Below are positions 25,860 to 34,701 of a DNA stretch of 64,000 nucleotides, piece after piece (the stretch's first letter is position 1; each line of letters opens with the position of its first letter). This stretch comes from Belliella filtrata (GTDB taxonomy: Bacteria > Bacteroidota > Bacteroidia > Cytophagales > Cyclobacteriaceae): contig NZ_JAKZGP010000006.1 of NCBI RefSeq assembly GCF_022549775.1, positions 48,938 to 112,937 of the forward strand, written 5' to 3'. Under the pieces are notes generated by a model. It did no database searches. It worked only from the letters and a program-made list of their open reading frames with translations, and had not been told where the DNA came from. A program made the translations under genes and the position numbers.

Positions 25860-25918
25860 TTATCATTTACTTTGAGACCATTTAATCAGACGACTCAATA
25901 ACAGCTCTAATAAGTAAT

Positions 25919-28150
25919 CTATTGAATTTTTAATCTTTCAATAGTTTCTAGTTTAGCTTCACTATTCTCTTCTATCAAAGTGATTTCTTTTGAATCCTCC
26001 ACAAAACCTGAATCAGAAACCGTACCATGAGGCACTTCAGAGATATGAGGTGCGATGATCAAAGCCACAATAGAAGTAAGCTTAATCAAAATATTCATAG
26101 ATGGACCTGATGTATCTTTGAACGGATCTCCTACAGTATCACCTGTTACGGAAGCTTTATGTGCTTCTGATCCTTTGAACTCCATTTTACCATCTATCTC
26201 TACACCTTTTTCAAAAGATTTTTTCGCATTGTCCCATGCTCCACCTGCATTGTTTTGAAAAATCCCCATCAAAACACCTGAAACGGTAATGCCAGCCAAA
26301 AGGCCACCCAAAACTTCCGGACCAAAAGCAAAGCCAACAATAATAGGCGATAACAAAGCAATGGCTCCTGGAGCAACCATTTCCCTGATTGATGCTTGAG
26401 TAGATATTTCAACACATTTTTCATACTCCGGCTTGGCTTTGTATTCCATGATGCCTGGAATCTCCCTGAACTGTCGTCTTACTTCATTGACCATATCCAT
26501 CGCCGCCCTTCCTACTGCAGCAATCGCCAAAGATGAGAATATAAAAGGAATCATGGCACCTACGAATAACCCTGACAAGACATCTGCCTTATATATATCA
26601 ATCGAATTGATGCCCGCAAGACCTACATATGCTGCAAACAAGGCCAATGCAGTAAGCGCTGCTGAAGCAATGGCAAAGCCTTTTCCTGCTGCCGCTGTAG
26701 TATTGCCGACTGCATCCAAAATATCTGTTCTTTCTCTGACTTCTTTTGGTAGCCCAGACATCTCTGCAATACCTCCAGCATTATCCGCTATAGGACCAAA
26801 TGCATCAATCGCTAGCTGCATGGCTGTCGTAGCCATCATACCTGCAGCTGCTATAGCTACCCCGTATAAACCTGCCGCCAAAAAAGAACCGTAAATACCA
26901 CCTGCCAATACGAGTATTGGCAATACAGTAGATTCCATACCTACTGATAATCCACCAATGATATTGGTAGCATGGCCAGTGGAAGACTGCTTGATAATAG
27001 AATTCACTGGTCGCTTCCCCATGGCTGTGTAATATTCTGTGATGATAGACATCAAAGCTCCTACAATGAGACCAATGACTACTGCACCAAATACCCCCAT
27101 TTTTGTAAACGCAATAGAACCACCCCTCGACAGCATCAAGTCACCTTCTGGTAGCATATACATAATCACAAAATAAGATGCTGCAACAGTAAGAATTATG
27201 GAAATCCAATTTCCCTTATTCAATGCTGACTGTACCGAAGCATTTTCACTAGAAATCTTCACAAACAAAGTCCCGATGATGGAGAACATCAATCCAAGTC
27301 CAGCAATTACTAATGGCAATAAGACTGGAGCAATTCCACCAAAATTATCTACTGACACAATCTCCCTACCCAATACCATGGATGCCAAAATAGTAGCCAC
27401 ATAAGAGCCAAACAAATCTGCACCCATACCTGCCACATCTCCTACATTATCTCCTACATTATCAGCTATAGTAGCTGGGTTTCTTACATCATCTTCTGGA
27501 ATACCAGCTTCTACTTTCCCTACCAAATCTGCTCCTACATCAGCTGCCTTGGTATAAATCCCTCCTCCTACTCTAGCGAAAAGCGCTATAGATTCTGCTC
27601 CCAAAGAAAAACCTGCCAAAACTTCTAAAGCTGTAGCCATGGCATCACCATTGACATCTCCTCCTGTAGAGACTACAAACATATTGTAGAAAAGAATAAA
27701 TAGGGAACCCATTCCTAAAACTGCCAATCCTGCCACTCCTATCCCCATTACAGAGCCGCCAGTGAAAGATACTTTTAGGGCTTTGGCTAAACTTGTCCTT
27801 GCTGCTTCTGTGGTTCTGACATTGGCTTTGGTGGCTATATTCATCCCCAAGTAACCTGCAAAAGCTGACAAAACAGCTCCTATCACAAATGATACAGCAA
27901 TGATCCAGCTGGAATTTTCGACTAATGTTCCTGACCAACCCAAAACAATTCCTGCAATAACTACAAAGTAAAAAAGCACCTTCCATTCAGCTCTCAAAAA
28001 TGCCATGGCACCACGTGCTATGTGACCTGCTAACTCTTGCATAGTAGCATCTCCAGCATCTTGTTTGGTGACCCAAGCTGATTTTATAGCCATGATGATC
28101 AGGCCAACGATCCCTAATACAGGGACTAAATAGATAAACATTTGTTCCAT
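25919..28150 (-). CDS. hppA: Membrane-bound ion-pumping pyrophosphatase, K+-dependent type
   Basis: 743 aa with about 16 membrane helices. It hydrolyses pyrophosphate and pumps H+ or Na+ out of the cytoplasm. The substrate-site loops are intact: [56 protein letters not shown] and the late [11 protein letters not shown]. The block GNTTAA (near residue 480) has Ala at the position that in characterised enzymes sets K+ dependence (Lys in K+-independent ones), so it should need K+. Whether it pumps Na+ or H+ is not decidable here. A charged C-terminal tail of about 35 residues follows the last helix, longer than usual. Confidence 0.95.
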   Translation of the reverse strand: MEQMFIYLVPVLGIVGLIIMAIKSAWVTKQDAGDATMQELAGHIARGAMAFLRAEWKVLFYFVVIAGIVLGWSGTLVENSSWIIAVSFVIGAVLSAFAGYLGMNIATKANVRTTEAARTSLAKALKVSFTGGSVMGIGVAGLAVLGMGSLFILFYNMFVVSTGGDVNGDAMATALEVLAGFSLGAESIALFARVGGGIYTKAADVGADLVGKVEAGIPEDDVRNPATIADNVGDNVGDVAGMGADLFGSYVATILASMVLGREIVSVDNFGGIAPVLLPLVIAGLGLMFSIIGTLFVKISSENASVQSALNKGNWISIILTVAASYFVIMYMLPEGDLMLSRGGSIAFTKMGVFGAVVIGLIVGALMSIITEYYTAMGKRPVNSIIKQSSTGHATNIIGGLSVGMESTVLPILVLAGGIYGSFLAAGLYGVAIAAAGMMATTAMQLAIDAFGPIADNAGGIAEMSGLPKEVRERTDILDAVGNTTAAAGKGFAIASAALTALALFAAYVGLAGINSIDIYKADVLSGLFVGAMIPFIFSSLAIAAVGRAAMDMVNEVRRQFREIPGIMEYKAKPEYEKCVEISTQASIREMVAPGAIALLSPIIVGFAFGPEVLGGLLAGITVSGVLMGIFQNNAGGAWDNAKKSFEKGVEIDGKMEFKGSEAHKASVTGDTVGDPFKDTSGPSMNILIKLTSIVALIIAPHISEVPHGTVSDSGFVEDSKEITLIEENSEAKLETIERLKIQ

Positions 28151-28430
28151 AAGATTATTTTGGTTTATTGTTATAGTGACTTTCTAACAAATATATTATT
28201 ATTCAGTTAGCAAGCAATAAATGGCAAATAATCTTTGGCTGTCTAACCAGAATCATTTCAATATAACCAAGTAATCATTTGAAAACATAATCCATTTGAT
28301 GTATTGACAATCGAAAACCTTCTAACTAAAAATGATTTCTTACTTCTCTAAAAACAAAATCATGCAGTGAAAAATTGGTTATCACCTAGTTTGCTGGAAG
28401 CGTTTCATGAAAAAATTAATGCTCTTGAAT

Positions 28431-29324
28431 TCAATCCATTACCTTTTCCCAATACTTCTCACCTGCCTCTATTGCTAAGGTTAGAATGTTTTGCCTAGGT
28501 GGCAAGGGACATGTTGCAAATGGCGTGAATACGCACGGTGGGTTGAATGCTTTATTGAAATCTACAATAACCTTACCGAAAGGATCAGCCTTATTCACAT
28601 ACAAATACCTACCTCCACCGTAAGTCTCGGCTCCACTAGTACCATCTGAAAAAATTAGAAATAGCTGATCTCCCTCTTCCAATGCATCTAATTGATACCT
28701 TTTTCCTTCATATTCAAAAGTCAAGTAGCCCAAGGTCTTAGCTGGATATGTATGCCCCAAGACATTGGATATAGGTATTTCTCTTACTGGATTATAGGGT
28801 ACAAAGTCAGCTACTATCCTCCAATCTAAAGAAACTGGAAACCTCTCAATGCCTGTGAATTCTTGAACCTGAATTGCTGACAAATCCCTAACTCTTAATC
28901 CAATTAAATCTCCTCGCTGCAAGGGGGTGACTCGAAAATCTTCATACGCTAAGGTAGAAGCTAGCTCCAGTTCTTGATCAAAAATCAAAACTTGATTATT
29001 GATCACTTCATCACCAATTTTCACATTTTCCAGTGCGGGCTCAAAGTAGACTTTGCCAGCAGACGTGTACCAGATTCCCATCATTGGAAAATCGGGTATA
29101 TCCAATTCCGATGCTTGAAGGGTGTCCTCCTCGAACCAATGCAGACCTACTAAGTTGAGCCATCCATTCTCAGACTTCAATGAGTTTATCCTATCACTAT
29201 ACCAAGAAGAGATCTCTTTTTGGTGATCAGGCTCTTCTATGGCATAATGATTTACTTCTGGAGAAGTACATGCAAAAGCAACACTCAGGCTAATTATGAT
29301 CAAGTATCTATTCAATTTGAGCAT
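28431..29324 (-). CDS. DUF1684-family lipoprotein
   Basis: 297 aa. The lipobox is VAFAC (Cys19). Family blocks are WYSDRINSLKSENGWLNLVGLHWFEE, the middle YEDFRVTPLQRGDLIGLRVRD, TLGYLTFEYEGKRYQLDALEEGDQLFLIFSDGTSGAETYGGGRYLYV, and the highly typical end FNKAFNPPCVFTPFATCPLPPRQN with two conserved Cys. The function of DUF1684 proteins is unknown. A gap of 280 bases separates it from hppA; I saw nothing in that gap beyond AT-rich promoter-like sequence. Confidence 0.88.
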   Translation of the reverse strand: MLKLNRYLIIISLSVAFACTSPEVNHYAIEEPDHQKEISSWYSDRINSLKSENGWLNLVGLHWFEEDTLQASELDIPDFPMMGIWYTSAGKVYFEPALENVKIGDEVINNQVLIFDQELELASTLAYEDFRVTPLQRGDLIGLRVRDLSAIQVQEFTGIERFPVSLDWRIVADFVPYNPVREIPISNVLGHTYPAKTLGYLTFEYEGKRYQLDALEEGDQLFLIFSDGTSGAETYGGGRYLYVNKADPFGKVIVDFNKAFNPPCVFTPFATCPLPPRQNILTLAIEAGEKYWEKVMD

Positions 29325-29366
29325 AAGTAAAGGAAAGAGGGTGAAAGGATAAGGTGGTAAACTTCC

Positions 29367-29750
29367 TCAAGATATACCAGCTTTTTGTCTAATCAAAGCT
29401 ACTAAAGAAACAATTTCTGAGGCATCAAGATTCGCTGTTTTAAGTTTCATAAGAGTTGAATCGCTTTCCAAGATTAGTTCACCAGAACCATTTTGAATGG
29501 CTTGAATCTCATCAAGGGCCATTTCCTGATTTTTAAAAAGCCCAAATTTGATTACTGATTTATCATTTACAGCAACATATGGAATTCGTTTGCTATAAAT
29601 AGCTAAACCAATTCCAATTACGCTGATGATCAAGATTGCATATGGTAATTCATTCTTATTCGATATCAAAATACCCAAAATAGATACAAGAAACTGTGCA
29701 CTAAAAACAATGATCAAGATTTTGTAGGAAAATTTATCAAATACTTTCAT
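29367..29750 (-). CDS. Small membrane protein of unknown function
   Basis: 127 aa. Two membrane helices lie at about residues 9-28 and 33-51, followed by a soluble beta-rich tail (VAVNDKSVIKFGLFKNQEMALDEIQAIQ, then SDSTLMKLKTANLD) that looks like a small PH-like domain facing the cytoplasm. This architecture is frequent among Bacteroidota proteins annotated as hypothetical. It lies 42 bases upstream of the DUF1684 gene on the same strand and probably shares its transcript. Confidence 0.65.
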   Translation of the reverse strand: MKVFDKFSYKILIIVFSAQFLVSILGILISNKNELPYAILIISVIGIGLAIYSKRIPYVAVNDKSVIKFGLFKNQEMALDEIQAIQNGSGELILESDSTLMKLKTANLDASEIVSLVALIRQKAGIS

Positions 29751-29892
29751 GGGCTAAATATAAAATATCTTGTAGAATAATTTTAATTCAGTGCTTTTTA
29801 GCTCCATAAGAGCGACCAGGATTATTCTACCCATTCAAATTAATATTTTTTCATCATAATCTATTACAAATTTATTGAGGACTTTTGGAAAT

Positions 29893-29919
29893 AAAAAAAG
29901 GCTAACCATTGGCCAGCCT
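29893..29919 (-). terminator. Terminator of the TRAP/KDPG operon
   Basis: Read on the minus strand, AGGCTGGCC-aat-GGTTAGCCT forms a 9-bp stem with two G-U pairs, followed by seven T. The stem is perfect only in the minus-strand RNA, so it is directional. It lies 39 bases past the dctM stop. Confidence 0.75.
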
Positions 29920-29957
29920 CTTATTTCAAATTATTAACCATTAAATCAACGAGAATT

Positions 29958-31253
29958 TTATAAGCCAAACATTCTTGGCAACCAAAGTGTCAAGCTAGGC
30001 CAAACTGTGATCACAATAAGCCCTAAGATCATTGCAATAAAAAACGGCACCAGTGGCTTGACAACCTTTTCTATATTTGTTTGAGCAACCCCCACACCAA
30101 TGAACAAGACTGACCCTACAGGTGGCGTACATAAGCCAATACATAAGTTGAGGATCATGATAATACCAAAGTGAACAGGGTCAATTCCTAATGCAGTCAC
30201 TATGGGAAGAAATATCGGCGTAAATATTAAAACCGCTGGAGTCATATCCATAAAGATGCCGACAAATAGCAAGAGAATGTTAATGAGTAATAAAATCACC
30301 CAGATGTTATCACTCACAGACAATAATGCGGAAGAAATAGATTGTGGAATATCTTCACTAGACATCACCCAAGACATACTCATCGAAGTAGCAATCAGCA
30401 ACATCACTACTGCAGTGGTCTCTGAGGATTTTAAAAGTATAGCAGGTAGTTCTTTCCACTTCAACTCTTTGTAAAAAAATGAGAGCCCCAAGGTATATAT
30501 CACTGCAATTGCTGAAGCCTCCGTTGCGGTAAAAACCCCGCCTACAATACCTCCCATCACTACAACTAATAGCATCAAGCTAGGAAAAGCTTTTAGAAAC
30601 TTACTAACTAAGTCTTTGATTGAAGTTACTTCACCACCAGGAAGATGCTTTCTTTTGACAAAAATTGCTGCTGTAAGCATGAGCAATAGACCGATAAATA
30701 TCCCAGGTAAGTAACCAGCTATAAATAGTGCCGCAATAGAAACTCCCCCTGAAGCCAATGAGTAAACAATAAGGATGTTCGAGGGAGGAATGATCAAACC
30801 TGTAGTTGATGAAGTGATATTTACAGCTGCACCAAGTTCTTTAGGATAGCCTTCCTTTTCCATTCTTTTGCCAAGTATACCACCTATGGCCGAAGCCGCT
30901 GCTGCGGCTGATCCAGCGATGGCACCGAAAAGCATGGCCGCTATCACATTGACATACAACAGCCCTCCAGGAAGTCTTCCTGTGATCGCCTTTGCCAATT
31001 CTATCAGCCTATTGGCAATACCTCCTCTATTCATGATCTCCCCTGCCAGTACGAAGAAGGGTATGGCCAATAAAGAAAAACTATCCAATCCAGTCCCCAT
31101 TCGCTGTGCTATAGTGGTAGCCGATGGTATAAATGTCACAGAAACCAAAAGTGTCAATAAACTTGAAAGTCCTAAACTCCAGGCTACAGGAACCCCAATT
31201 CCCATCAAAGTGATAAATGTCAATACGAGAATGATTATGCTTATATACTCCAT
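29958..31253 (-). CDS. dctM: TRAP transporter large permease subunit (DctM type)
   Basis: 431 aa, about 12 helices, normal length. Family blocks: GIGVPVAWSLGLSSLL, LLAIPFFVLAGEIMNRGGIANRLIELA, GAIAGSAAAAASAIGGIL, ITSSTTGLIIPPSNILIVYSLASGG split around residue 150, and HFGIIMILNLCIGLCTPPVG. With the small subunit and binding protein it forms a Na+-driven importer. The ATG is separated by a single base from the dctQ stop. The neighbouring aldolase, kinase and altronate dehydratase point to a uronate or aldonate as cargo. Confidence 0.94.
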   Translation of the reverse strand: MEYISIIILVLTFITLMGIGVPVAWSLGLSSLLTLLVSVTFIPSATTIAQRMGTGLDSFSLLAIPFFVLAGEIMNRGGIANRLIELAKAITGRLPGGLLYVNVIAAMLFGAIAGSAAAAASAIGGILGKRMEKEGYPKELGAAVNITSSTTGLIIPPSNILIVYSLASGGVSIAALFIAGYLPGIFIGLLLMLTAAIFVKRKHLPGGEVTSIKDLVSKFLKAFPSLMLLVVVMGGIVGGVFTATEASAIAVIYTLGLSFFYKELKWKELPAILLKSSETTAVVMLLIATSMSMSWVMSSEDIPQSISSALLSVSDNIWVILLLINILLLFVGIFMDMTPAVLIFTPIFLPIVTALGIDPVHFGIIMILNLCIGLCTPPVGSVLFIGVGVAQTNIEKVVKPLVPFFIAMILGLIVITVWPSLTLWLPRMFGL

Positions 31254-31254
31254 G

Positions 31255-31743
31255 TTAAATTGCTTTTGAAGTTCTCATCATTTGAAAAATAAAGACCAAT
31301 TGATAATAGATCACCAATAGACCACTAAAAGGGATAATGCCATAAACAAAAGCAAGTGGAATTTGTAAAGTAGCCGATTTTTGTCCTAGCATCATCGTGA
31401 TATATACCAAATTACTCCCACCTAAGACCATCGCGATCAAAGCAAAAAAGATAATCAATACATTGATCAAAAGCTGCAATCGAACCTTTGCCTGCCCTTC
31501 TGCTCTACGTAATACAATGTCTATGGCAAGGTGTTGATTTTGACCAGCTACATATGCTGCTCCAAGCATACCTAGCCAAATGAGCATATATCGTGAAAGT
31601 TCATCTGTAAAAGAACTTGGACTTTGTAGCAAATACCTAGACAACACTTGCCAGGTTACATTCAAAACCATCAAGCCCATCAACATGATCAATGCTGATG
31701 ACATGATTTTGTCTGTAAATATTTTCATTTTCTCACTAAACAT
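31255..31743 (-). CDS. dctQ: TRAP transporter small permease subunit (DctQ type)
   Basis: 162 aa with four hydrophobic helices and the family blocks MVLNVTWQVLSRYLLQSPSSFTDELSRYMLIWLGMLGAAYV and HLAIDIVLRRAEG. It is the scaffold subunit pairing with the large permease encoded one base downstream. Spacing of 20 bases from dctP supports one operon. Confidence 0.92.
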   Translation of the reverse strand: MFSEKMKIFTDKIMSSALIMLMGLMVLNVTWQVLSRYLLQSPSSFTDELSRYMLIWLGMLGAAYVAGQNQHLAIDIVLRRAEGQAKVRLQLLINVLIIFFALIAMVLGGSNLVYITMMLGQKSATLQIPLAFVYGIIPFSGLLVIYYQLVFIFQMMRTSKAI

Positions 31744-31763
31744 GTAAACTATTGTTTGGAATA

Positions 31764-32744
31764 TTATTGGGTTTTTCTAATTTGATCTACTACAGCATAT
31801 AACTGCGGATCTGATACTTTCAGGTCTTCATACATACTTTCCACAGCCTCTCTAAATCCATCGTGCTTTGGATAGATGATTTCAACTCCTGCCTTTTCCA
31901 TTTCGGACAATGACTCTTCTACTGATTCTGCCCAGATTTTGTATTGGTAAGTGGCTGACTCATCTGCTGCTTCTTGTAGCCATTGTTTCTCTTGATCAGA
32001 AAGTAGATTCCAGACCTTGGTACTGATGATCATGATATCAGGAATCGCCGTATGCTCATTAATAGAGTAGTATTTACAAACTTCATAGTGTCTTGAGGTA
32101 AACAGGCTTGGAGGATTGTTCTCCGCACCATCTACTATCCCTTGTTGCAAGGCTGTATAGAGTTCCCCATAGGATACTGGAGTCGGTGAGCCACCGAAGT
32201 TCTTGACCATATTGATGGCTGTATTACTCTCCATAACCCTGATTTTTAAACCTTTTAAATCTTCTGGGCTTGAAACTGGTTTACTTTTAGTATAAAAACT
32301 TCTTTTGCCAGCATCGTAGTAGCACAATCCTCTCAACCAAAAGTCTTCACCATCCAAAAGCAATTGCTTTCCAATAGGCCCCTTGAGGATTATGTCCCTA
32401 TGCGCATCATCAGTGAACAAATAAGGCATACTGAGTACTTGAAGCTTCGGAGCAAAACTCTCCATTACAGCTGATGAGACCTTAGTCATCCCAAGACTTC
32501 CTATTTGTAGAAGCTCAACCAATTCTCGCTCTGATCCAAGCTGTTGATTTGGATAAATCTTGATAATCATTTCACCATTAGACTTTTCCTTGAGCTTGTC
32601 TGCCATAAAAACCATGGCTTCATGCACCGGATGAGTCACTCCTAGGCCATGTCCTAGCTTGATGACCCTCACTCCGCCAGGACCTTTGCAAGCTGTGATC
32701 CCAAAGACCATGATGAAGAATAAAACACTAAGCTTAAATTTCAT
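31764..32744 (-). CDS. dctP: TRAP transporter substrate-binding lipoprotein (DctP type)
   Basis: 326 aa. Signal peptide with lipobox GITAC (Cys19), so it is membrane-tethered rather than free in the periplasm, unusual outside Bacteroidota and Gram-positives. DctP blocks: LGHGLGVTHPVHEAMVFMADKL, NQQLGSERELVELLQIGSLGMT, and LKGLKIRVMESNTAI, whose Arg normally clamps the carboxylate of the ligand. YGELYTALQQGIVDGAENN and IMIISTKVWNLLS follow. An acid sugar (galacturonate, altronate or similar) is the inferred ligand from the operon. Confidence 0.93.
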   Translation of the reverse strand: MKFKLSVLFFIMVFGITACKGPGGVRVIKLGHGLGVTHPVHEAMVFMADKLKEKSNGEMIIKIYPNQQLGSERELVELLQIGSLGMTKVSSAVMESFAPKLQVLSMPYLFTDDAHRDIILKGPIGKQLLLDGEDFWLRGLCYYDAGKRSFYTKSKPVSSPEDLKGLKIRVMESNTAINMVKNFGGSPTPVSYGELYTALQQGIVDGAENNPPSLFTSRHYEVCKYYSINEHTAIPDIMIISTKVWNLLSDQEKQWLQEAADESATYQYKIWAESVEESLSEMEKAGVEIIYPKHDGFREAVESMYEDLKVSDPQLYAVVDQIRKTQ

Positions 32745-32768
32745 TAAAATTGTATTTTGGGTTGAATT

Positions 32769-33428
32769 TTAAGATCTAATCTTTTGAATTAATGTAAGTG
32801 TCGCACTTATTTTTTCTTCAAGTACCTGATACTGTCCCGAACTAATGACTTGTTTTTCAAAAAGTTGAGAACCCATCCCTACACAAAAAACACCTGCATC
32901 AAACCAAGTAGAAAGGTTTTCTGATGTTGGTTCCACCCCACCTGTAGGCATAATGTTCAAATCAGGCATAACTGATTTCACAGCCTTTACAAATCCAGCT
33001 CCTAGCAAATTACCAGGAAATGCCTTGACCAACTGTGCGCCAAAAGTTTTAGCTTGAAATACCTCAGAAATGGTCGCACATCCAGGAACCCAAAGTACAC
33101 TTTTCATATTGCAATAATGAATTACCTCTGGAATCAATGCTGGGGAGACTATAAAATCTGCTCCCGCAAAGAGGAACTGCTGAGCATCTTTCACAGTAAA
33201 AATAGTACCTATACCTAAGTAAAGACCTTCAAAAGATTCACTATAGATTTTCAAAGCTTTGAATACTTCAAATGCATTTGCTTCTCTATTGGTAAACTCA
33301 AAAACTCTTACTCCAGCTTCATAAGCTGATTTCAAAACTGATTTTGCAACTTCAATGTCAGAATGATTAAAGACAGGAATCATTCCTGTTTCATTCATGG
33401 CTTGAAGAATTTTTTTTTGTTGATTCAT
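32769..33428 (-). CDS. eda: 2-keto-3-deoxy-6-phosphogluconate/4-hydroxy-2-oxoglutarate aldolase
   Basis: 219 aa. It cleaves KDPG to pyruvate and glyceraldehyde 3-phosphate through a lysine Schiff base. Visible sites are Glu44 with Arg48 in FEFTNREA, the GIGTIF strand, Lys135 in LVKAFPG, and the phosphate loop MPTGGV. It is co-transcribed with the TRAP genes (24-base spacing to dctP). The gap of 173 bases up to kdgK is large for this operon and holds a TGTACATTGTACA repeat at 33536-33548, so eda-dctPQM may also have their own promoter there. Confidence 0.93.
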   Translation of the reverse strand: MNQQKKILQAMNETGMIPVFNHSDIEVAKSVLKSAYEAGVRVFEFTNREANAFEVFKALKIYSESFEGLYLGIGTIFTVKDAQQFLFAGADFIVSPALIPEVIHYCNMKSVLWVPGCATISEVFQAKTFGAQLVKAFPGNLLGAGFVKAVKSVMPDLNIMPTGGVEPTSENLSTWFDAGVFCVGMGSQLFEKQVISSGQYQVLEEKISATLTLIQKIRS

Positions 33429-33601
33429 TGTTATGGTTATAATTGTAGATTTTAGTCCCGATAGCTACCTATATTAGATTTTTCATTTTAGATTGAAAAA
33501 CCTTGCATAGGTTTGAGAATTGCCGCTTGGTTCTTTGTACATTGTACATTTTTCTATACCCATGCATTTACTTTTGTTTCATTTATCATGTTACCCTTTC
33601 T

Positions 33602-34597
33602 CTACCTCAGAAGCTTCCCAACATGTTCTCCTCTTACTAAGGCCTGAACTTCATCAAGGCTGACTAAGTTAGCATCACCTGGAATACTATGCTTGAGTAC
33701 AGATGCTGCAACTGCAAACTCTAGCGCTTCTTGATCTTCATGTTGTAATAGACCATAGATCAAGCCTGCCATGTATGCATCTCCGCCCCCTACTCTATCA
33801 ACAATATGAGTCATTTGATAAGCCTTTGACTTGAGCAATTCTTTTCCATTCCATAAGACAGCATGAAGTCCATTTTCCGAGGCTGATATAGAATCTCTCT
33901 CTGTAGTGGTAATATATTTGATCTGTGGAAATGCCTTCTTGGCGGCATCACAAGCATCTTCGTAACTTGAAGCCTTGATGTCCATACAGTTTTCAAAATC
34001 TGCCAATCCAGCGACAACAACATGCGTATATTGAATAAGCTCTGGCATCACATCTAATGGCCCTTTGCCGTATTGCCAGAGATTTCTTCTATAATTGATA
34101 TCTCCACTGATCTTAACCCCCCTAGCATGTGCAGCTTTGAGTGCAGCCAAAGTCATATCCGCTGCATTTTGCGAAAGCGCAGGAGTGATTCCTGTCCAAT
34201 GGAACCAAGCCGCTCCATCAAATACTTGATCCCAATCAACATGGCTTGCATCGAAATTTGCAAAAGCAGAATCGAACCTGTCATAAATAATCTTCGAAGA
34301 GCGCTGCATGGCACCATTCTCTAGAAAATAAAGTCCCAATCTTCCAGGAGCAGAAAAAACATGATCTATACCTACACCCATCTGTCTAAGGTATTGAGTG
34401 GCAGCTTTACCCAAATCATGTGGAGGAAACACGGTGACATGTTGAGCTTCTAGCCCCCACTGGGCCAAAGAAACCGAAACATTGGCTTCTGCACCTCCAT
34501 ATACAATATTGAACTGATCAGACTGGAGGAAGCGCTCATGACCAGGTGTACTTAGCCTCATCATGACTTCTCCAAGGGTAATAACCTTCATTTCCAT
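33602..34597 (-). CDS. kdgK: 2-keto-3-deoxygluconate kinase (PfkB family)
   Basis: 331 aa. It phosphorylates KDG to KDPG. PfkB features are the N-terminal ITLGEVMMRLSTPGHERFLQ, VYGGAEANVSVSLAQWG, and the C-terminal anion-hole motif DRVGGGDAYMAGLIYG (Asp of GGGD is the catalytic base). A second in-frame ATG at 34591 gives MKVITLGEV and is equally plausible. It is divergent from altronate dehydratase across a 104-base region containing a LacI-type palindrome. Confidence 0.92.
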   Translation of the reverse strand: MEMKVITLGEVMMRLSTPGHERFLQSDQFNIVYGGAEANVSVSLAQWGLEAQHVTVFPPHDLGKAATQYLRQMGVGIDHVFSAPGRLGLYFLENGAMQRSSKIIYDRFDSAFANFDASHVDWDQVFDGAAWFHWTGITPALSQNAADMTLAALKAAHARGVKISGDINYRRNLWQYGKGPLDVMPELIQYTHVVVAGLADFENCMDIKASSYEDACDAAKKAFPQIKYITTTERDSISASENGLHAVLWNGKELLKSKAYQMTHIVDRVGGGDAYMAGLIYGLLQHEDQEALEFAVAASVLKHSIPGDANLVSLDEVQALVRGEHVGKLLR

Positions 34598-34664
34598 CTT
34601 TAAATTATTGCTGAGCTTAAATTAATGCTTTATTATTTTTTTGTTTCCTAAACTTTTGCATAAA

Positions 34665-34684
34665 TTGTGCAATCGATTGCGCAA
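34665..34684. promoter_or_regulatory. LacI-family operator in the kdgK-uxaA divergent promoter
   Basis: TTGTGCAATCGATTGCGCAA is a 20-bp palindrome with one mismatch, centred on C-G at 34674/34675, the layout of LacI/PurR-type operators. It lies 18 bases before the uxaA ATG and 68 bases before the kdgK ATG, so one bound repressor could block both directions. No LacI-family gene is in the window. Confidence 0.75.
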
Positions 34685-34701
34685 TATAAACAAAATAATC
34701 A

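Noticed and set aside
26433..26894. Long open frame (153 codons) on the plus strand
   Set aside because: It lies wholly inside hppA on the opposite strand. Its Ala/Ser-rich product mirrors the repetitive codons of the membrane helices and has no recognisable domain.
33441..33455. ATTGTAGATTTTAG resembling the end of the MITE-like element
   Set aside because: It matches 13 of 14 bases of copy B's right end, but nothing before or after it matches the element and no direct repeats flank it; chance in AT-rich sequence is likely.
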